A DNA stretch of 64,000 nucleotides, taken from the NCBI GenBank assembly GCA_964035795.1, contig OZ038322.1, forward strand, positions 11,610,038 to 11,674,037. Direction: 5' to 3'. Both the position numbers and the translations under genes were made by a program. Every line of letters starts with the position of its first letter. Within the stretch, counting starts at the first letter, position 1. This DNA is from Pterobdella sp. o SKG-2022 (lineage: Eukaryota > Annelida > Clitellata > Hirudinida > Piscicolidae). Below are positions 14,901-28,100 of the stretch, one piece after another. The notes beneath the pieces are model-generated. The model ran no database searches, was not told the origin of the DNA, and was given only the letters and a program-made list of their open reading frames with translations.

Positions 14901-17371
14901 CGACTTTTAAACTTTTTTCTAAACAATAAGCGAATGTTCAGTTTTAGTTTAATTATAGTGATGTTTTCGGTTTTTTTCAGTTTACTTTGGCATTATTTGG
15001 ATTTTTTCCATGTATTATGCTGCATCATCCATGCTTCCACGAGCTTTTGTCAGCATTTTCTGCTTCAAGTACGTATTTACATCGTACCTCAAACCTCTTA
15101 TAACTTTTTGGCCATACTACCAACTATATTGTCACTGTCAAGCACCCAAACAAAACTTAAAATTGTGGCAATCTGCCATTTTTTTAGCACACCTCACTAC
15201 CACTTCATTAGAAAATCTTACCATTTTTTTTGCCTGTCTTCTACATATATTGTTTTATGTTTGTTGATATTCCTTGACATTATGAACCATTTTTTTGCTT
15301 AAATCAATTTATATAGTTTCCATGACGCTCTAAAGCTAAAGCAGATTTTTGTTTAGAACTTGTATAACCATTTGGGCATTTAAAACCTCCAAAAGATTTT
15401 TTCACCGGGTTTTTAATGTCAATTTTTCGAAAGATATTCGAGTTTTTTTTAACATAGTTTTTTACATTTGTGAAAAAAAAGCATTGTTTGTAAAAACTAA
15501 TTAATATCTGTATCCCCATATTCCAAACTTTCGTGATTCAAATCGTCTCAAAAACACCGCAAGATTTATCTTCCGCACCAGTTGTATCTTTATTTCATAT
15601 ATTGTAAAATAATGGACAAAATGATATTATATTTCCAGCATGGAGATGAGGGAAGGATGGCTGGCCCTTAGTAGCCATTTGTTGAATGCCTTATCTCGTC
15701 TCGATTCTGCCACTGAGGTTAGATGCCTTTTCCAACTCATATTGATACATATCGAGATGTTCATTTTTTTTTGATGATTAACTATGTTAAATAGCATCAT
15801 CTTCTTGGATGAAAACTCTGTGAGATAAGATTTGATTGATCGATTGGCACCAATGTTTTATGAGAAATGAACTAGCACAAAATATGTATTGAAGTTTTTG
15901 TATTATTTTTGCATGTTTTTCACTTAATATATTATAAAAAGGAATCTATGAAATATTTAAAAAATTATAATCGATATTAATAAGATTTTTGAACTTTTTT
16001 TATTGAAACTTATTTGAATTCAAATTTATCCATCAAAAATATAAAACAAAATGAGATTATTACACCAACAATTTCTCAATACACCGACATTATTCTATCA
16101 TATAACTTATTGTCGAAATTAAGTGACAAATATTATGAAAAATGAGCAATGAACTGCGGTTTATCATGAGAGATCAATGACAGGTAGCGACAATGTATTG
16201 GTTTGCATTGTTGAAGGAAGACACAGATGAAGCTTATGCCAGTCTCGCAAGAACAATACATCTAGTAGAAAAACTCGAAGGCAATTGTTAGTCTTGTATT
16301 ACATAGACTTTTCTGTTTTAAAAGAAGATTAAAAATCGATTAATCATGTGTTTACAGCATGTCTCCAAAGCGCTGTGTGGTCTCGTGCTTATTGGATGTT
16401 GGTCAAGGAGCATCCACTCTCGCCCATGTGTATGCATCAAATACTACAAGCACCACTACGCTGCAACACTCGCATCTCGGGTTGGTAGATTTATCAAGGT
16501 TGTTTTGTTTACTCCATGTCTGGCGGTTATGATCAATTTATCATGCAATACATTTGAATGATTATCAATGCGAATAATTCGAACACAAATCAAAAATCAA
16601 TGTTAATGCTTTTCGAAAAAAAAGATTGAAACACTGTGTAATACATACACGAACGCAGAAATGCAACCCGGAGGTCTAATTGACTACTTTTTAAACACGC
16701 TTTCAAGCTCTTTTCCTGACGCCTTCATTTGTATTCTTAGTTGGATCTTTTGCGATTCTCAAGCGCCTCAAAACGTTTGTTTGTTCTTTACTTTTAAACA
16801 TTAAAAATATTTGTTCAATGTACTTCATTTAAAAGGCGTGAATTAAAGTCATGCAAATTCGTGATCGCAGATTGGTGACGTGAGACTGTTTGACAGGAGT
16901 CAGATGACTTGTGATGACCAGGTGGCTCACACGTTTATGCTCTTTAAAGCCTTCACCCGCTGTTTGAAGCAAGTGAAGTCTAGTAAAGTGTTTATTAATG
17001 GCAAAGTGGAATGCATGAATGAACAAAGTTGCAAATTTTGTGAAATAAAAAAGAAACTAATGAGCCATGATGGAATAGCTTTGTGGCGGGCAGATATAAA
17101 GAATGAAGTGCACGAGTCGGCATCCATGTTATGTGTTGCAAACGAATCGGTCTTCGTGAAAGAAGTTTCTATCAGAACTAATATAGTTGATTTTGTGAAG
17201 AAATGGACTGCAAGTAATATGCTGGCAATGGTTTTTGACGACTCTCTTTACGGTTTTGAGGACATGCAAAGCTTGAAAGTTCACTTTGAAAATGTCATTC
17301 TGCGCATGAAAATAGACGATGATTGTTTGCTCAGTTGCGTTTTGTTTCTCACTCACACGCACCTCCGTTGA
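4104..17371 (+). CDS. THADA: THADA homologue (TRM732 family), tRNA Cm32 methylation partner
   Basis: Large HEAT/armadillo-type protein of about 1,900 residues (human THADA has about 1,950). Proposed exons: 4104-4139, 4197-4315, 4414-4550, 4671-4703, 4766-4814, 5017-5119, 5284-5350, 5448-5527, 5724-5881, 6081-6146, 6207-6318, 6458-6715, 6887-7120, 7369-7620, 7891-8046, 8213-8276, 8353-8393, 8493-8762, 8910-9361, 9431-9845, 9913-10155, 10330-10440, 10859-10981, 11103-11186, 11283-11376, 11670-11798, 12363-12534, 12651-12748, 12805-13133, 13521-13621, 13967-14041, 14695-14772, 14981-15068, 15639-15717, 16184-16286, 16358-16480, 16659-16774, 16871-17371. Family marks are IIRHQSK near 6460, LEALSILCESRKSTQVVS at 7895, VVINSESPEGHVP at 9515, VVCCWRSVKEASLLLG at 9710 (start of the DUF2428 core), RDAYMAPRMAPFIGKA at 10895 and NASAMLFSVLIKRIFG at 11110. 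Yeast Trm732 and human THADA partner Trm7/FTSJ1 for 2'-O-methylation of tRNA position 32; fly THADA also acts on SERCA. Start codon and the 5'-most donor are weakly supported. Junctions 11376/11670 and 15068/15639 do not agree in phase, so a small exon or a border is missed there. Confidence 0.93.
11923..11968. repeat. (AT)n microsatellite
   Basis: About 46 bases of nearly pure alternating A and T in a THADA intron; a shorter TA run lies at about 11817-11832. Its lower flank runs into one arm of the dispersed hairpin repeat described separately. Confidence 0.95.
12252..12325. repeat. (TTA)n followed by (GTA)n microsatellite
   Basis: A TTA trinucleotide tract passes directly into a TAG/GTA tract inside a THADA intron, ending about 40 bases before the exon at 12363. 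Confidence 0.95.
14250..14345. repeat. hairpin (palindromic) repeat in THADA intron
   Basis: Two 22-base arms meet without a spacer at 14288/14289 and differ at one position: 14267-14288 and 14289-14310. The outer flanks continue as weaker, A/T-rich pairing. The right arm carries the family sequence ATGATAAGGTT followed by ACTTATTGAAAATTTT, found again at 49960, 50530 and elsewhere. Confidence 0.8.
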
Positions 17372-20300
17372 CGTCTTGGGATTCAATTCAAGGTCGTTTG
17401 ATTAATGATTTATTTCATTTGAGATGTCTCGCATAAAAAGCATCTCTTTGTGCTTAGATGTTTTAAATTAACTGGTATTTTACGCCGCACGAGTACAATA
17501 CATTCTTAATTTGAAATAAACCTTAATATTTCATGCACGTTTAGATTGCTTAGAAATGTTTTAAAATGTTTGTTGAATGCATTGTTATGCTAGTTTTTCA
17601 ATTTAAAAAGCAATTACTTCAAGTGAAATTTGTATTCATCATTAAAAAAGCTTATTATTCCATAAAAAGTGTTTTGAAAGTATCTAGTTCACAAGGCCTT
17701 TTGTAAATCATGGAAACAATAAATTTATGAGTTAGATTGAATCAATATTTATTTGAAATATTCCTCCAAGGATTATTAAATTCTTAAAAACTAAATAAAA
17801 ATAATATCGAAAATTTATTTCGTTTCTCGAACGTTCCAATGCTTTCAAATTATTTCAACTACCATCGAAGACCTTGGTCTTTTGATAATATGTTGAAGAC
17901 AGAATTAATAAAGGTAAGCAAGGACGTGCAATCCATCATTGCGAACATTTATTAGCAAAAGATCCTCTCATACACTCTTTATTAAGCCGCCAATATTACT
18001 CTTTGTGAGTGTCCTTGCCATGCCGCCTTTCAGCGCAAGGACGATTTAAAAAACTTGTGGAGTTTGCTTTGTTTAAATCATTCTTCCAATTTAAAGTTTA
18101 AGGATTTTAATGAATTTTTTAGTTTTCTATTCTTGTAGTTGAAATTTTTTTTTCAATTTTAGAAGAGTTAATTTTAAAAAATGTGTTGGTAATGGCAAAC
18201 CTTTTAGACAAAATTGATGTAAAGATGCTAATACGCGATTTATTTAAAAAACTGTTTCAAAAGTTGATCGAAAATTTTCATTTTTTAAAAAGTGGTTTTG
18301 CAACAATGAGAAATAATTGTAATTCAATTTTCTCATAAACTCCCGAAACAATAGGAACGCACGCCATAAACACGCACCCCAGAATGCCCATGCTACTTTG
18401 ACAGTTTCAAGGTTATCTTTCCTATTGCTAAATAACCAAATTTATACATGAATACCAAAATGTGCGAAAAGATTTATAGGTAAATATTGGAGAATTAAAA
18501 AATATGTGAATACTTCTGAATGATGAGTTTTTTTCTTTTTATTTTGCTTGGATTTAATGTTCAAGAAATAATTTCAGAAATTTTAAATTAAATAAACTCT
18601 GCGTCCTTAGAGCCATAAAAATAAGCATTGTAGATGAAAATTAAGACTCACGAAGATTTGGTCTCATTCAACACTGCATCAAGAGAAATGCAAGATTTTT
18701 ACTTATATTCATTATTACTTTTTCATCGAGATAGATTCAACTCTAACATCGGTTATATACAAATTTTTTATATTAATACTTTTGAGAAACTTCATTTCAG
18801 CAGAACGTACTCAAACTAATGCATTAACTTTATTTTTACCATTAAGAATGGTCTTGTTTTTCAAGTGCCCTCTACTTCTTTATTAAAATTTTTATTCATT
18901 AGCTATTTGTTTTTCAAATTTTATAATGTTTTTTTGAAAGCAATGCAGCCTATGTAGCTGATAGATGCGCCTAGTCCCTTTAGAAATATCATTTTTATTC
19001 TTTTCTTCTAAATTTATTATAAATTTTCATTTTTTTTCAACTTTTCATTATGAATTTTATATTTAATTCAATGGTTTCAAAATGAATTATTTCTTCATTA
19101 AAACTTTTTTGCGACAGAAAGTTTTTAAAATTTCTGAGTGTTCTAACACATCTCTGAAGATTTCGTTGTTGCAGGAAAGACATTAAGCTTTTTTATGATT
19201 ACATTTTTTAATTCTTTTGATTTTCAAAATTAATTTTTTTCATAATATATAAACTATCCAACAATAGAGTTTTAATTGCGATTAAAAAACAACGTTTGTT
19301 TTAAATTAATTCTTTATTTTTCTGCATTTTCATCGTTCATAAATAGTTTATAATTTCCACAATAATGTTTTTCATTAGCAGCTTTGTTTTTGATTATTCA
19401 AGAGATTTTTGAAGAAATCAATGTTAGTAATCATATGCTCATATGCACATAACCTCGATTTCATAATGGTTTGCTTAAGAAGGTTCATCCATTCAACTTA
19501 GTATCCTTCCTTGGCGCCAAATGAACCCAAATTATTATTCTTGTTGATTTTATATTTTTGTTTTTTATCTTCATCATTTGACTTTAATTCCTTTTTTATT
19601 CTTTTGAATAAAGACTTTTTATGATGATCATTCACATCATTATTACTGTTGCGTAATTGATTTTCCAAATAAAAACTTGAGAGAAATCCTGCGTATTGTT
19701 TTTTTTATTAGATTTCAAACATCAAAGATTTTCTAGATTCATATTTTATCAAAACTACACATTTGACCGAGATAACGTTTAGATAAAACTCCATCCTTTG
19801 ACTGTTGCTTCACATTGAAATGCAGCTTCTCAAACCTCCAGCGTTGACCACGATTGATCTTGACAGCGAAAACCTCCATAGAAAATCGACATTAATTTTT
19901 TTTTTGATAATCAAACCTCATTAAACGTGTTTTAATGTCATTTTACCTTGAAAAGACTTTCTAATGTTGAGTTGAAACCGCCACAAAAAAAAGCTTGTGG
20001 TTTTTTAAGCCGCGTTAGAGAATTAGAGCATGACATTTTCCATATTCAGAAACCTCAATTGAAATCAGGCGTAAACAATATGGTTACTACATAAAGTAAA
20101 AATATAAAAGTTTTATGGACATAAGTGGCCTTGAATAGGTGGCAAACTCATTTGGATTTATGAAGTTCTGCCATAAAATAATTTATTCGAAAAGTTTCTA
20201 AATCTCTTAAAAGTTTTTTAAAGACTTTGGCTTTAATTGAATTATAGTGACTTAAAAAAATTCAAAAGTAGATAATTTCCAATTAATGTTAACGAATTAT

Positions 20301-23300
20301 AGTTGTGAATTTTTTTGTAACTTTTACTTTTATCATCAAGCTAGTGGATTATAAAGCTTTTGAAGCAATTCCTTATTTATAAATTGTTGATTTTGAAGGA
20401 TTCACTTTCAATTGACAGTATTTCACCACTGACTGTTTCATCTGTTTAATTAAAAAGCCCGTATTTATACTTTTTTTCATTGCCATGTCCTTGAATATAA
20501 AACGTCTTTTCAATTTTTTAGAATATTATACTAAACTGAAAACATTCAATTTAATTTTTGATGTTTTTCTCTGTAAAATATGGATAACAATGCTGTTTGA
20601 AAAAATTTTTTTCAAGGGCTTAGACGTGCATATCAGCGCGAAGCAGTATTAAATCTTTGCTTTTGAGAAGTTATTCTATAGCGCACATCAAGATCCCTTA
20701 CATTGATATTTTAATATATTCTCTTAACTATGTTTAAATTAATTTGATGGTTCTAAGTTTTAAAGTGTTTCAGAAATGAAATTTTGAAGAAGTAGTTATG
20801 AAGGTCTTCAAAAATTCTGGTTGTTTCTGGTGGGTTTTTGAATGCTAATTAAGCTGCACTTAGTTATGTTTTTCCATTTGACTAATTGTTAAATAAAAAA
20901 TTTTTTTCCAGGCTTACGAGCCATAAAAAGCTATTATAAAAAGATCTGTGAAGGAGACTTCAACGCAAATTATTTCCATTGATAATGTTAATTGAATGTA
21001 AAAACTAGTCCTAGAAAATTTTCTATTTGAGGAGTTTCCAACATGATAAAGATTTTTTCAGAATTCAATACGAAATGTAAAAAAGTCATGCTACTGTATT
21101 TTAAATATCCATCAATTCTGAGCATTACTCAAAAAAAATGCTATAATTTTTATAACAATATTTTAGATTTTTATCATGACTAAAAAGTTGGAAAAATTCA
21201 ACAGTTTCATGTGAATCATTAAAAATTCATTTATCCACTTGGTTCACAAATCTTTTGCAAGAATCTACATTTTTTTCAAGCGTTTGTTATGATTTGTTTT
21301 TGTCATTGTAGAAAAGTGCCATTTTATCTGGCGTATCTTGTTTTGCAAAAAAATTTAACGTTTATTGTTTTTAAAAGAATGAATCCATATCTCATTCAAA
21401 ATGATTTTTTGACATTTTAAAACTAGTTTTTGACTTTTGATTTCCCAAAAAAGTTAAATGGGAAACCCTTCAATTCTTTGAAAAAGTGCAAAAAACTTTA
21501 AAAGATAATTTTAAACTTTTTTAAATTCCAAAAAATTTAATTTCTTCACACCGCAATGCCGTGTTTCAAGTCCAGGCCCTTTAAATATGCTTAAATGTTA
21601 AAACTACAACAATCATTGAGACCATTTCCTTCCAAATGAATCATCTATCCACATTTTTTCCATTTTATAAATTTTCAATCGTTAAAAAGTTTATTTTTTT
21701 TACTTAAATTTTTCCAAGTTAATTCGCCAATATATATTTTCATTACCCACATCAAATGTAGTTATTTGTAAAAGGAAAGTAGATTGAACGTTTAGTGAAA
21801 GAATACGCCCCATTCTTTCAAGGACGAACAGTAAGTCTTAGTCAATATTTCGTTTTTTAATTAGACGCTCAAAAAGATGATGAGTATCCTTGATAAGGTG
21901 ACCCTTTGATTAAAATATGCCTGGCTGCCGTCCCACGTCCTATCATACCCTCCTTCATACTTTTGTACTTTAAATATTTAACATTTGAAAACTTCGGAAA
22001 GATTGTTTTTATTCTAAGAAGCTTTTTTTTTTTGTTTAAAAAATAATTATTCAAGATTAAAAAATATATTGGATAAACCACAAATTAGATTAGAAAAATG
22101 AAAGGTATATTGACAGCAAGATTCATGTTAATCAAGTTTCCAACTGGCAAGTGAATGATCACTTCTCTGAAAATTTCAAACAAAAAATGAAAAATAGTTT
22201 GAAATATATTTTTATACATTGTTTGAGATCATGCAACAAGAAGACAACATATCAAAAGGCAATTAAAATGGCGTTTCTTCATAGAAGTCTTCATGCAGAG
22301 ATTAAACATGACTATAGTCGTTGAAATCTCTTTTAGTCATATTTTCAATCATCTTTTTGAGTTTTTCATAATCACGTTTAAAAAGTTTATGTCGAAATTC
22401 CAGTCTGTAGTCGTCTTATCTTTAAGTGTAATCGTCAATTTTACTTTTAGTTTTATTTGGTTAGCTAAAAAATAGTTGAAATTTAAACCTCTCAAAAGAA
22501 TTGCATCTTGAAATCTAAATTGGAATTTTACAATTTATCTTTTAATTTGAAACATCGTAATCGCTATTTTTGCTGTACCCACATTAAAAACCTTAAGGGT
22601 GGATTTCTCCAAGTGAACTTTCCTTCGTCCTGCTATACACTTCCCGAAAACTCTCAATGTTGGTTCCCTGCGTCATTCTCTATAAAATTTTCCACTTGCT
22701 TTCTCAAAACTTACATGAAACTCGTTCTAATAGAAGTGCTTTGAATCGTCTGAGTGGTTTTTTAGTACATATTGTGCTAGGTTGGAAGAAAAAGGGAAGT
22801 ATCAAAAGATTAAGCTTAAAAAAAATGTTCATCAAATAAAACTTGTGAAATAAAACGAAAATTTTACTTGAACTAACCATCTAGGCGTCGTTTTTGAAAT
22901 CAACAGTAATAATAATGCTAAAAATATGGATCTTCCAGAAAAAAATTTTGAAGACGATATTTAAGGGCAATTATAGAGATTTAAATAGACCCTCGCAAGT
23001 AAACATGTTTTCGACGCATCAAGTTTTTCAACAACAAACCTAATTATTTTAAAATTCACATTATATTTTCATGTTCTTAAAATGAAACTTGCTATATTTC
23101 TGAAAATCAAAGGCATAATTATTGTTTTAACCAACATGTAAATTTTTTATTTTTGAAATTTAGACAGTGTTGGTTGCAATGCATCTAAAGGATGCAGCGA
23201 ATTTGATGGTTATAAGTTCCCTTGTCAAACAAAGCATTCAAACTCATGGTTCGATTGCATTTAGTTTGTGAAAAAAACTTTCAGTTTTTTTGAAAAACCT

Positions 23301-25157
23301 GATACACAGTTTTCTTTGATAAATACAAACGCTTTATACAAGCTCTTTTTTGCTAGACTTCAAAAATCCGAACAGTTTCAAGTTCCGAGGTATCCGAAAT
23401 TTTTATGGCTATTTTGTTGAAAATGACCAAAACGATAACTTCAAAGATACAATAAGCAAACACTATAAAGAAAACTATGTTCAAAGAATTGAAATAAAAC
23501 AATACTCTTTAATAGAAAATAATTTTTGATTTTAAACGTCGGAATAATGAGTTGGAGAAGGTTTTGGTTTCAAAAGAAACTATAAATTTCGATGATATCG
23601 CCCTCATCATGAAAAATACATAGTATAAATGTACTTTTGAACTTTACCTTTTCACGTTCAAAATAAAAAATTAGTATGTAGAAGAGGCGATGTTTCTAAC
23701 AGTTTATAATATAAACACATATAAAAGTATTGATCGATATATAACCAATTTTAACTAGAAAACACGCAGACATAAAAAAGAGGAAGAGGAGTATGAATAA
23801 GGGAGCTTTATAAAGAGTTGCCTGTCGTTTCGCATTCAATGTTTTCAATGAACTAAGACTTCGTGTAATTGTTTTTAGCATGGTTCATTGGAACCTCAAA
23901 ACAGCTCAAGGTTAGTTTGACTTTTTATATTTTGATATTAAGGCTATTGAAACTTTTCGATTCTTCAAATATGATTTTCTGTTTGGTTATAAAATTTGCC
24001 TTGAAGGTATGATTTTAGTCACAATATGAGCTCATTTAAATGTGCAATTTCTTTTCGACAGGAATAAAAATGATTGGCACTCAGTTGAAATGTCTTTAAA
24101 AATTCATTCAAGCAACATCAAACGTATTTTTTCAAATGAAAGATGAAATTATTCAGAATTTTTGAAAATATTGCAAAACTATTTTATCTTTTACTTCTAG
24201 TTTTTATTTAGCTTAGTTCATTTATTATTAAAATTCTTCTTTTTCAATTGAACCTTTTACTTGCATTTTTTTTCGATTCCATTTTGTTTTTTTTAATTTT
24301 TTGCAAATCCCTCTAGCAACGTTTCAAAGCAAAATAATAAAGTTGACTTACGCGCCACAAGCATTTAGATACCTCGATGCTTTGGGCTTTCTTCTCAAAG
24401 GCTTACTGCCAATAAATTAAACTTCAATTATTTTTCCATAAATTATTCCTAAATATTTTCATTTTTAAAATATAAGCTGAACTAGGATTTTTTTGAAAAA
24501 TCGTAAAATAAATTTGTTTTAAAACAGCAATAAAGTCATTTGGATGAATGTAAGATTAGAGAGAAATAAAAGATTTATGAATATGCTCGAAGATTTTTTT
24601 GAACTACTAGTTTACATTATGGCTTTAATTTGCTTACTTTCTTTATCTTGGCAATTATTGTCGAGCTAGTAATCTATAGAGATTGTAAGATTCCTCCGTG
24701 TAGCAATTCTGAAAGGCAGAAAGGCAGTTATTAATCGTATATAAAACATGCCATTTCATAAATAGCATTGCAGAAATGCATCACCAGTTTTCATATGTTT
24801 CTGCTAGTCAATGAAGATGCTTTGTTATAACACATCAGAATTTCTGAAAGCTTTCATTTTTAATAAAAATATTTGCCAAAACTATGAAATTGATTATCTA
24901 CAAAATATTTTAAAATATCCAAATGGAAAACTATTAATCAACTCATAAAATTTATGGTCAAACAAATCTCTCAAAAATGACGTTGGAAAAACAGTGTCCT
25001 TATTTTACGGTGTTTAAATTTATGGATAAAAGTATTCTAAGAAAAATTACGGAAATTTATCAAAAAACTCAGATCGTTTAATTTAAAAAATATAAGATAA
25101 ACCTATAAGGTTTACTCAATTCATAACTATTTTAGAATACAACAACAACCTTCAAAA
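17372..25157. other. long gene-poor interval between THADA and the RASD-like gene
   Basis: Nearly 7.8 kb of AT-rich sequence with only short, non-coding-like ORFs. A canonical AATAAA at about 17515, some 145 bases after the THADA stop, is a likely polyadenylation signal for that gene. I see no exons of a recognisable protein, no tRNA or rRNA and no intact mobile element. It may hold 5' UTR exons and distal regulatory DNA of the downstream Ras-like gene. Confidence 0.6.
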
Positions 25158-28100
25158 ATGATAATTCACAACTACACATCACACCTCTTCTCAGTCGAAC
25201 CTAGCAAGCACAACAGACCGAGATCAAAGTCGAGCACTGCAGACTTGGTGGGTTCTAGACTTCTCAAGGGCAAGAGGCATTTCAGAATCGTTCTATTGGG
25301 GTGCACAGGCAGTGGAAAGACATGTATCATCAGTAGGTTGTTGTATGAGAAGTTCATACAGCACCATCTGGCCACTGTGGAAGACCTGCATCATGGAGTC
25401 TTTGAGGTTTTAATGGCGACATTTGCTGTTTATTTAAGCCTTTTGATTTTTTTACAGCAACGATTTAATGTTTATATAAATTAATTTCGTTTACTTACGT
25501 GTGGATTTCAGGGTTTCGAGGTATCCAGATTTACTTTATTTATTTTTTGGATCTGATGCAACTTGAAATTTGTTATTTAGTTTTATATCGTAAATTTAGT
25601 ATGTTTTTATTAATTATTATTTGAAAAATTTTATTTTCTAGAAATTTAAAAGCTCACGAAAAATATCAGGTTTTCCAGCTATTAATACTTTCTTCAATTA
25701 AAAATATTTTTAATTTTTGAAATGCTCACACAAGTGAGTAGTTTTTACGTAAATAATTAAGAAATGGTTAAAAATGCATAGGCTTTCGATTTGGGCTGGA
25801 GAAGTATATGGAAAATACTTTTTAGAGGATTCGGTTTCACCAAAGGCACTCTATTTAAAAATAAAGTACTCAAGTGGATTGTTTTAAAAGATAATAATAC
25901 TTTTTAGTCTTATATCCATCATATTTATGTATCATTTGTGGGAATTTTATCTTTCTGCTTCACAATCATTTATTTGAGCTATCAAACCTGGAACTTTGGA
26001 CCCCTTGATTTCCTCATATGAGGTTCACTATCGATAACTTACTTTTGCGTGTGTCCTTGCATAATTTTGAATGGTTTGCCAATTGAATACAGAATATTGT
26101 GATTAGAGCTGAGTTGTTTCAATTGACATATTAAGCAGTTTGAGAAAAAGTCAACATTTAAAAAAATTACTATCTATTTTTCAAATAAATTAAAAATGAA
26201 AAAAGTAAAATTGAAATATAAGCAAAAAAATGAATATTTAAAACATTATTAGCCTCTAATGAAAAATTTTTGAGGTTTTGAATATATAATAAAAGCATTT
26301 GCCTGGAAGTTTACATTTCCAAATGAGCCTTCATTAATTTCAAGAGTACTTTTGAAAATTGGAATGAAGTTTCAAAAACTGGAAAATATTCATTCTAAAA
26401 AATAATTTAAAATTTAAACCTACGTGTTGAAGACTTATTATTCTATGTTGAAATATTCATTAAAAACGTTTTGACCAGATAAATGGAGTTGAAGTGAGCA
26501 TAGATTTTCTGGACACTTCTGGTTCTTTCGAGTTTCCAGCCATGCGCAAGCTGTCCGTCATGACAGGTTCTTGTGGTTTTGATTCTGTTGTATTTAATCA
26601 TATTTTAATAAAAGTTGTGATCAACTGTTGAAATCACTTGAAACAGTCAATATTTGAAAAATACCGAAAAAATATTTGAGTCTTTGTATTCGTTTTAGTT
26701 TTAAAAAATCTATTGAGCAATTTTTCTAATTATTCATTTTTACTTTTTAAAAGTTTTTGTTTTTTCATTAGACTAAATTTCAAAAGTTCTCTTATTCTTT
26801 TGTCAACAGTTTTGCAATTGTTATGAATACCTAAAATAAACTTCCAACAAAAACTTTTGAGTAGGAAAACAAAGCAAAATTATATTTTTGCTCAGCACTA
26901 GCTTTCATTAACATTACAAATATTCTGGCTTGGAAATCTCCACAGATGTTCCATGAAGATTGCTCATCCGAGCGTGTGCTATAGCCTATGTAAATTACAT
27001 TGCAAGTGAACGTGAAAAATGATTGTACGCACGTGAGCAGTTTAAATGCAACGACCTTTGTAGTACTTTTTATGATAATCTTAGTGTTAATCCTCGTTTC
27101 TTTCTTGTTTTTTTAAGAATTAATTTCAAAAATAATCTCTATTTAATCATACATAAATAAATGCACCTTGTGCACGTTGCCAAAATCATATAATAAAATG
27201 CATGCAGATGATTTACAATTTTGGGAACCTTGATATTTGTCAGATTTTTGTTTTTTAAAACTGCAAAAATTATAGAAGACGGTGGTCATAAACTGCGCGC
27301 CAATCGAACCTGCGACGAGTTATTGGTCGACATGCCTAATATCTGCTCGCAGTTGTTTAGTGTGTCTTTTATGAATAATTGTGAAGAACTCTCAAATTCC
27401 AAGGACATGCCAGTAATAAATTGACCACCAAATTCTGTTTATTTCCTTTGTGTGATCATTTGATATTTCGATTGTAACGAATACATATAAGGATTAAAAA
27501 TTCATTCATGCAAGCTCAAAATGAAATTTATTTCACTCTAGGAATACTTTGAATAAAGTTGCGTTGAAAAAAATTCATATTTGAAAAACTTCAAATGACT
27601 ATTTAAAGTAAGTATAAGACCAACAAAATTCTGTGAAACTAGATGTGTTCTATAAAAAAGTTTTAATGGTTTAAAAAATTACATGAAAGTTTAGAAAAAA
27701 TTTTCCAAATTTATTTATTAATTTTCAAAAAAACACTTTATTTGATAAAAAATAACGAATTCAATTTCATTGAATCATAAAAGCTTTTTAATAGTTTGAA
27801 GAACAACATTTTAGGCGATGGGTTCATATTAGTGTTTTCGCTGATCGATTACAAATCTTGGGAAATGGTGGAAAAAATTAGAGAAGAAATTATGGAAGAG
27901 AAAAAAGATCCCAACACTCCGATTCTGATTATCGCTAATAAATGCGATCTATATCGAAAACTCATCCCAAGTATAAATAACAGAGAAGAACGAAAAAATA
28001 TAAATAACGAAAATAAAAACTTATACTGTGAAAAAAATAATTTAAATGGCGAAAGTTATAAAAAAAACTTTGATTCTTTCTGCGGGGATGAGAAATGTGA

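Noticed and set aside
16346..16561. 71-codon plus-strand frame starting at 16346
   Set aside because: The phase-consistent THADA reading of the same exon (16358-16480) is in another frame and gives QSAVWSRAYWMLVKEHP-like helical sequence.
23180..23280. Possible exon in the gene-poor interval
   Set aside because: No splice-flanked open frame of more than a few codons and no similarity to a protein I know.
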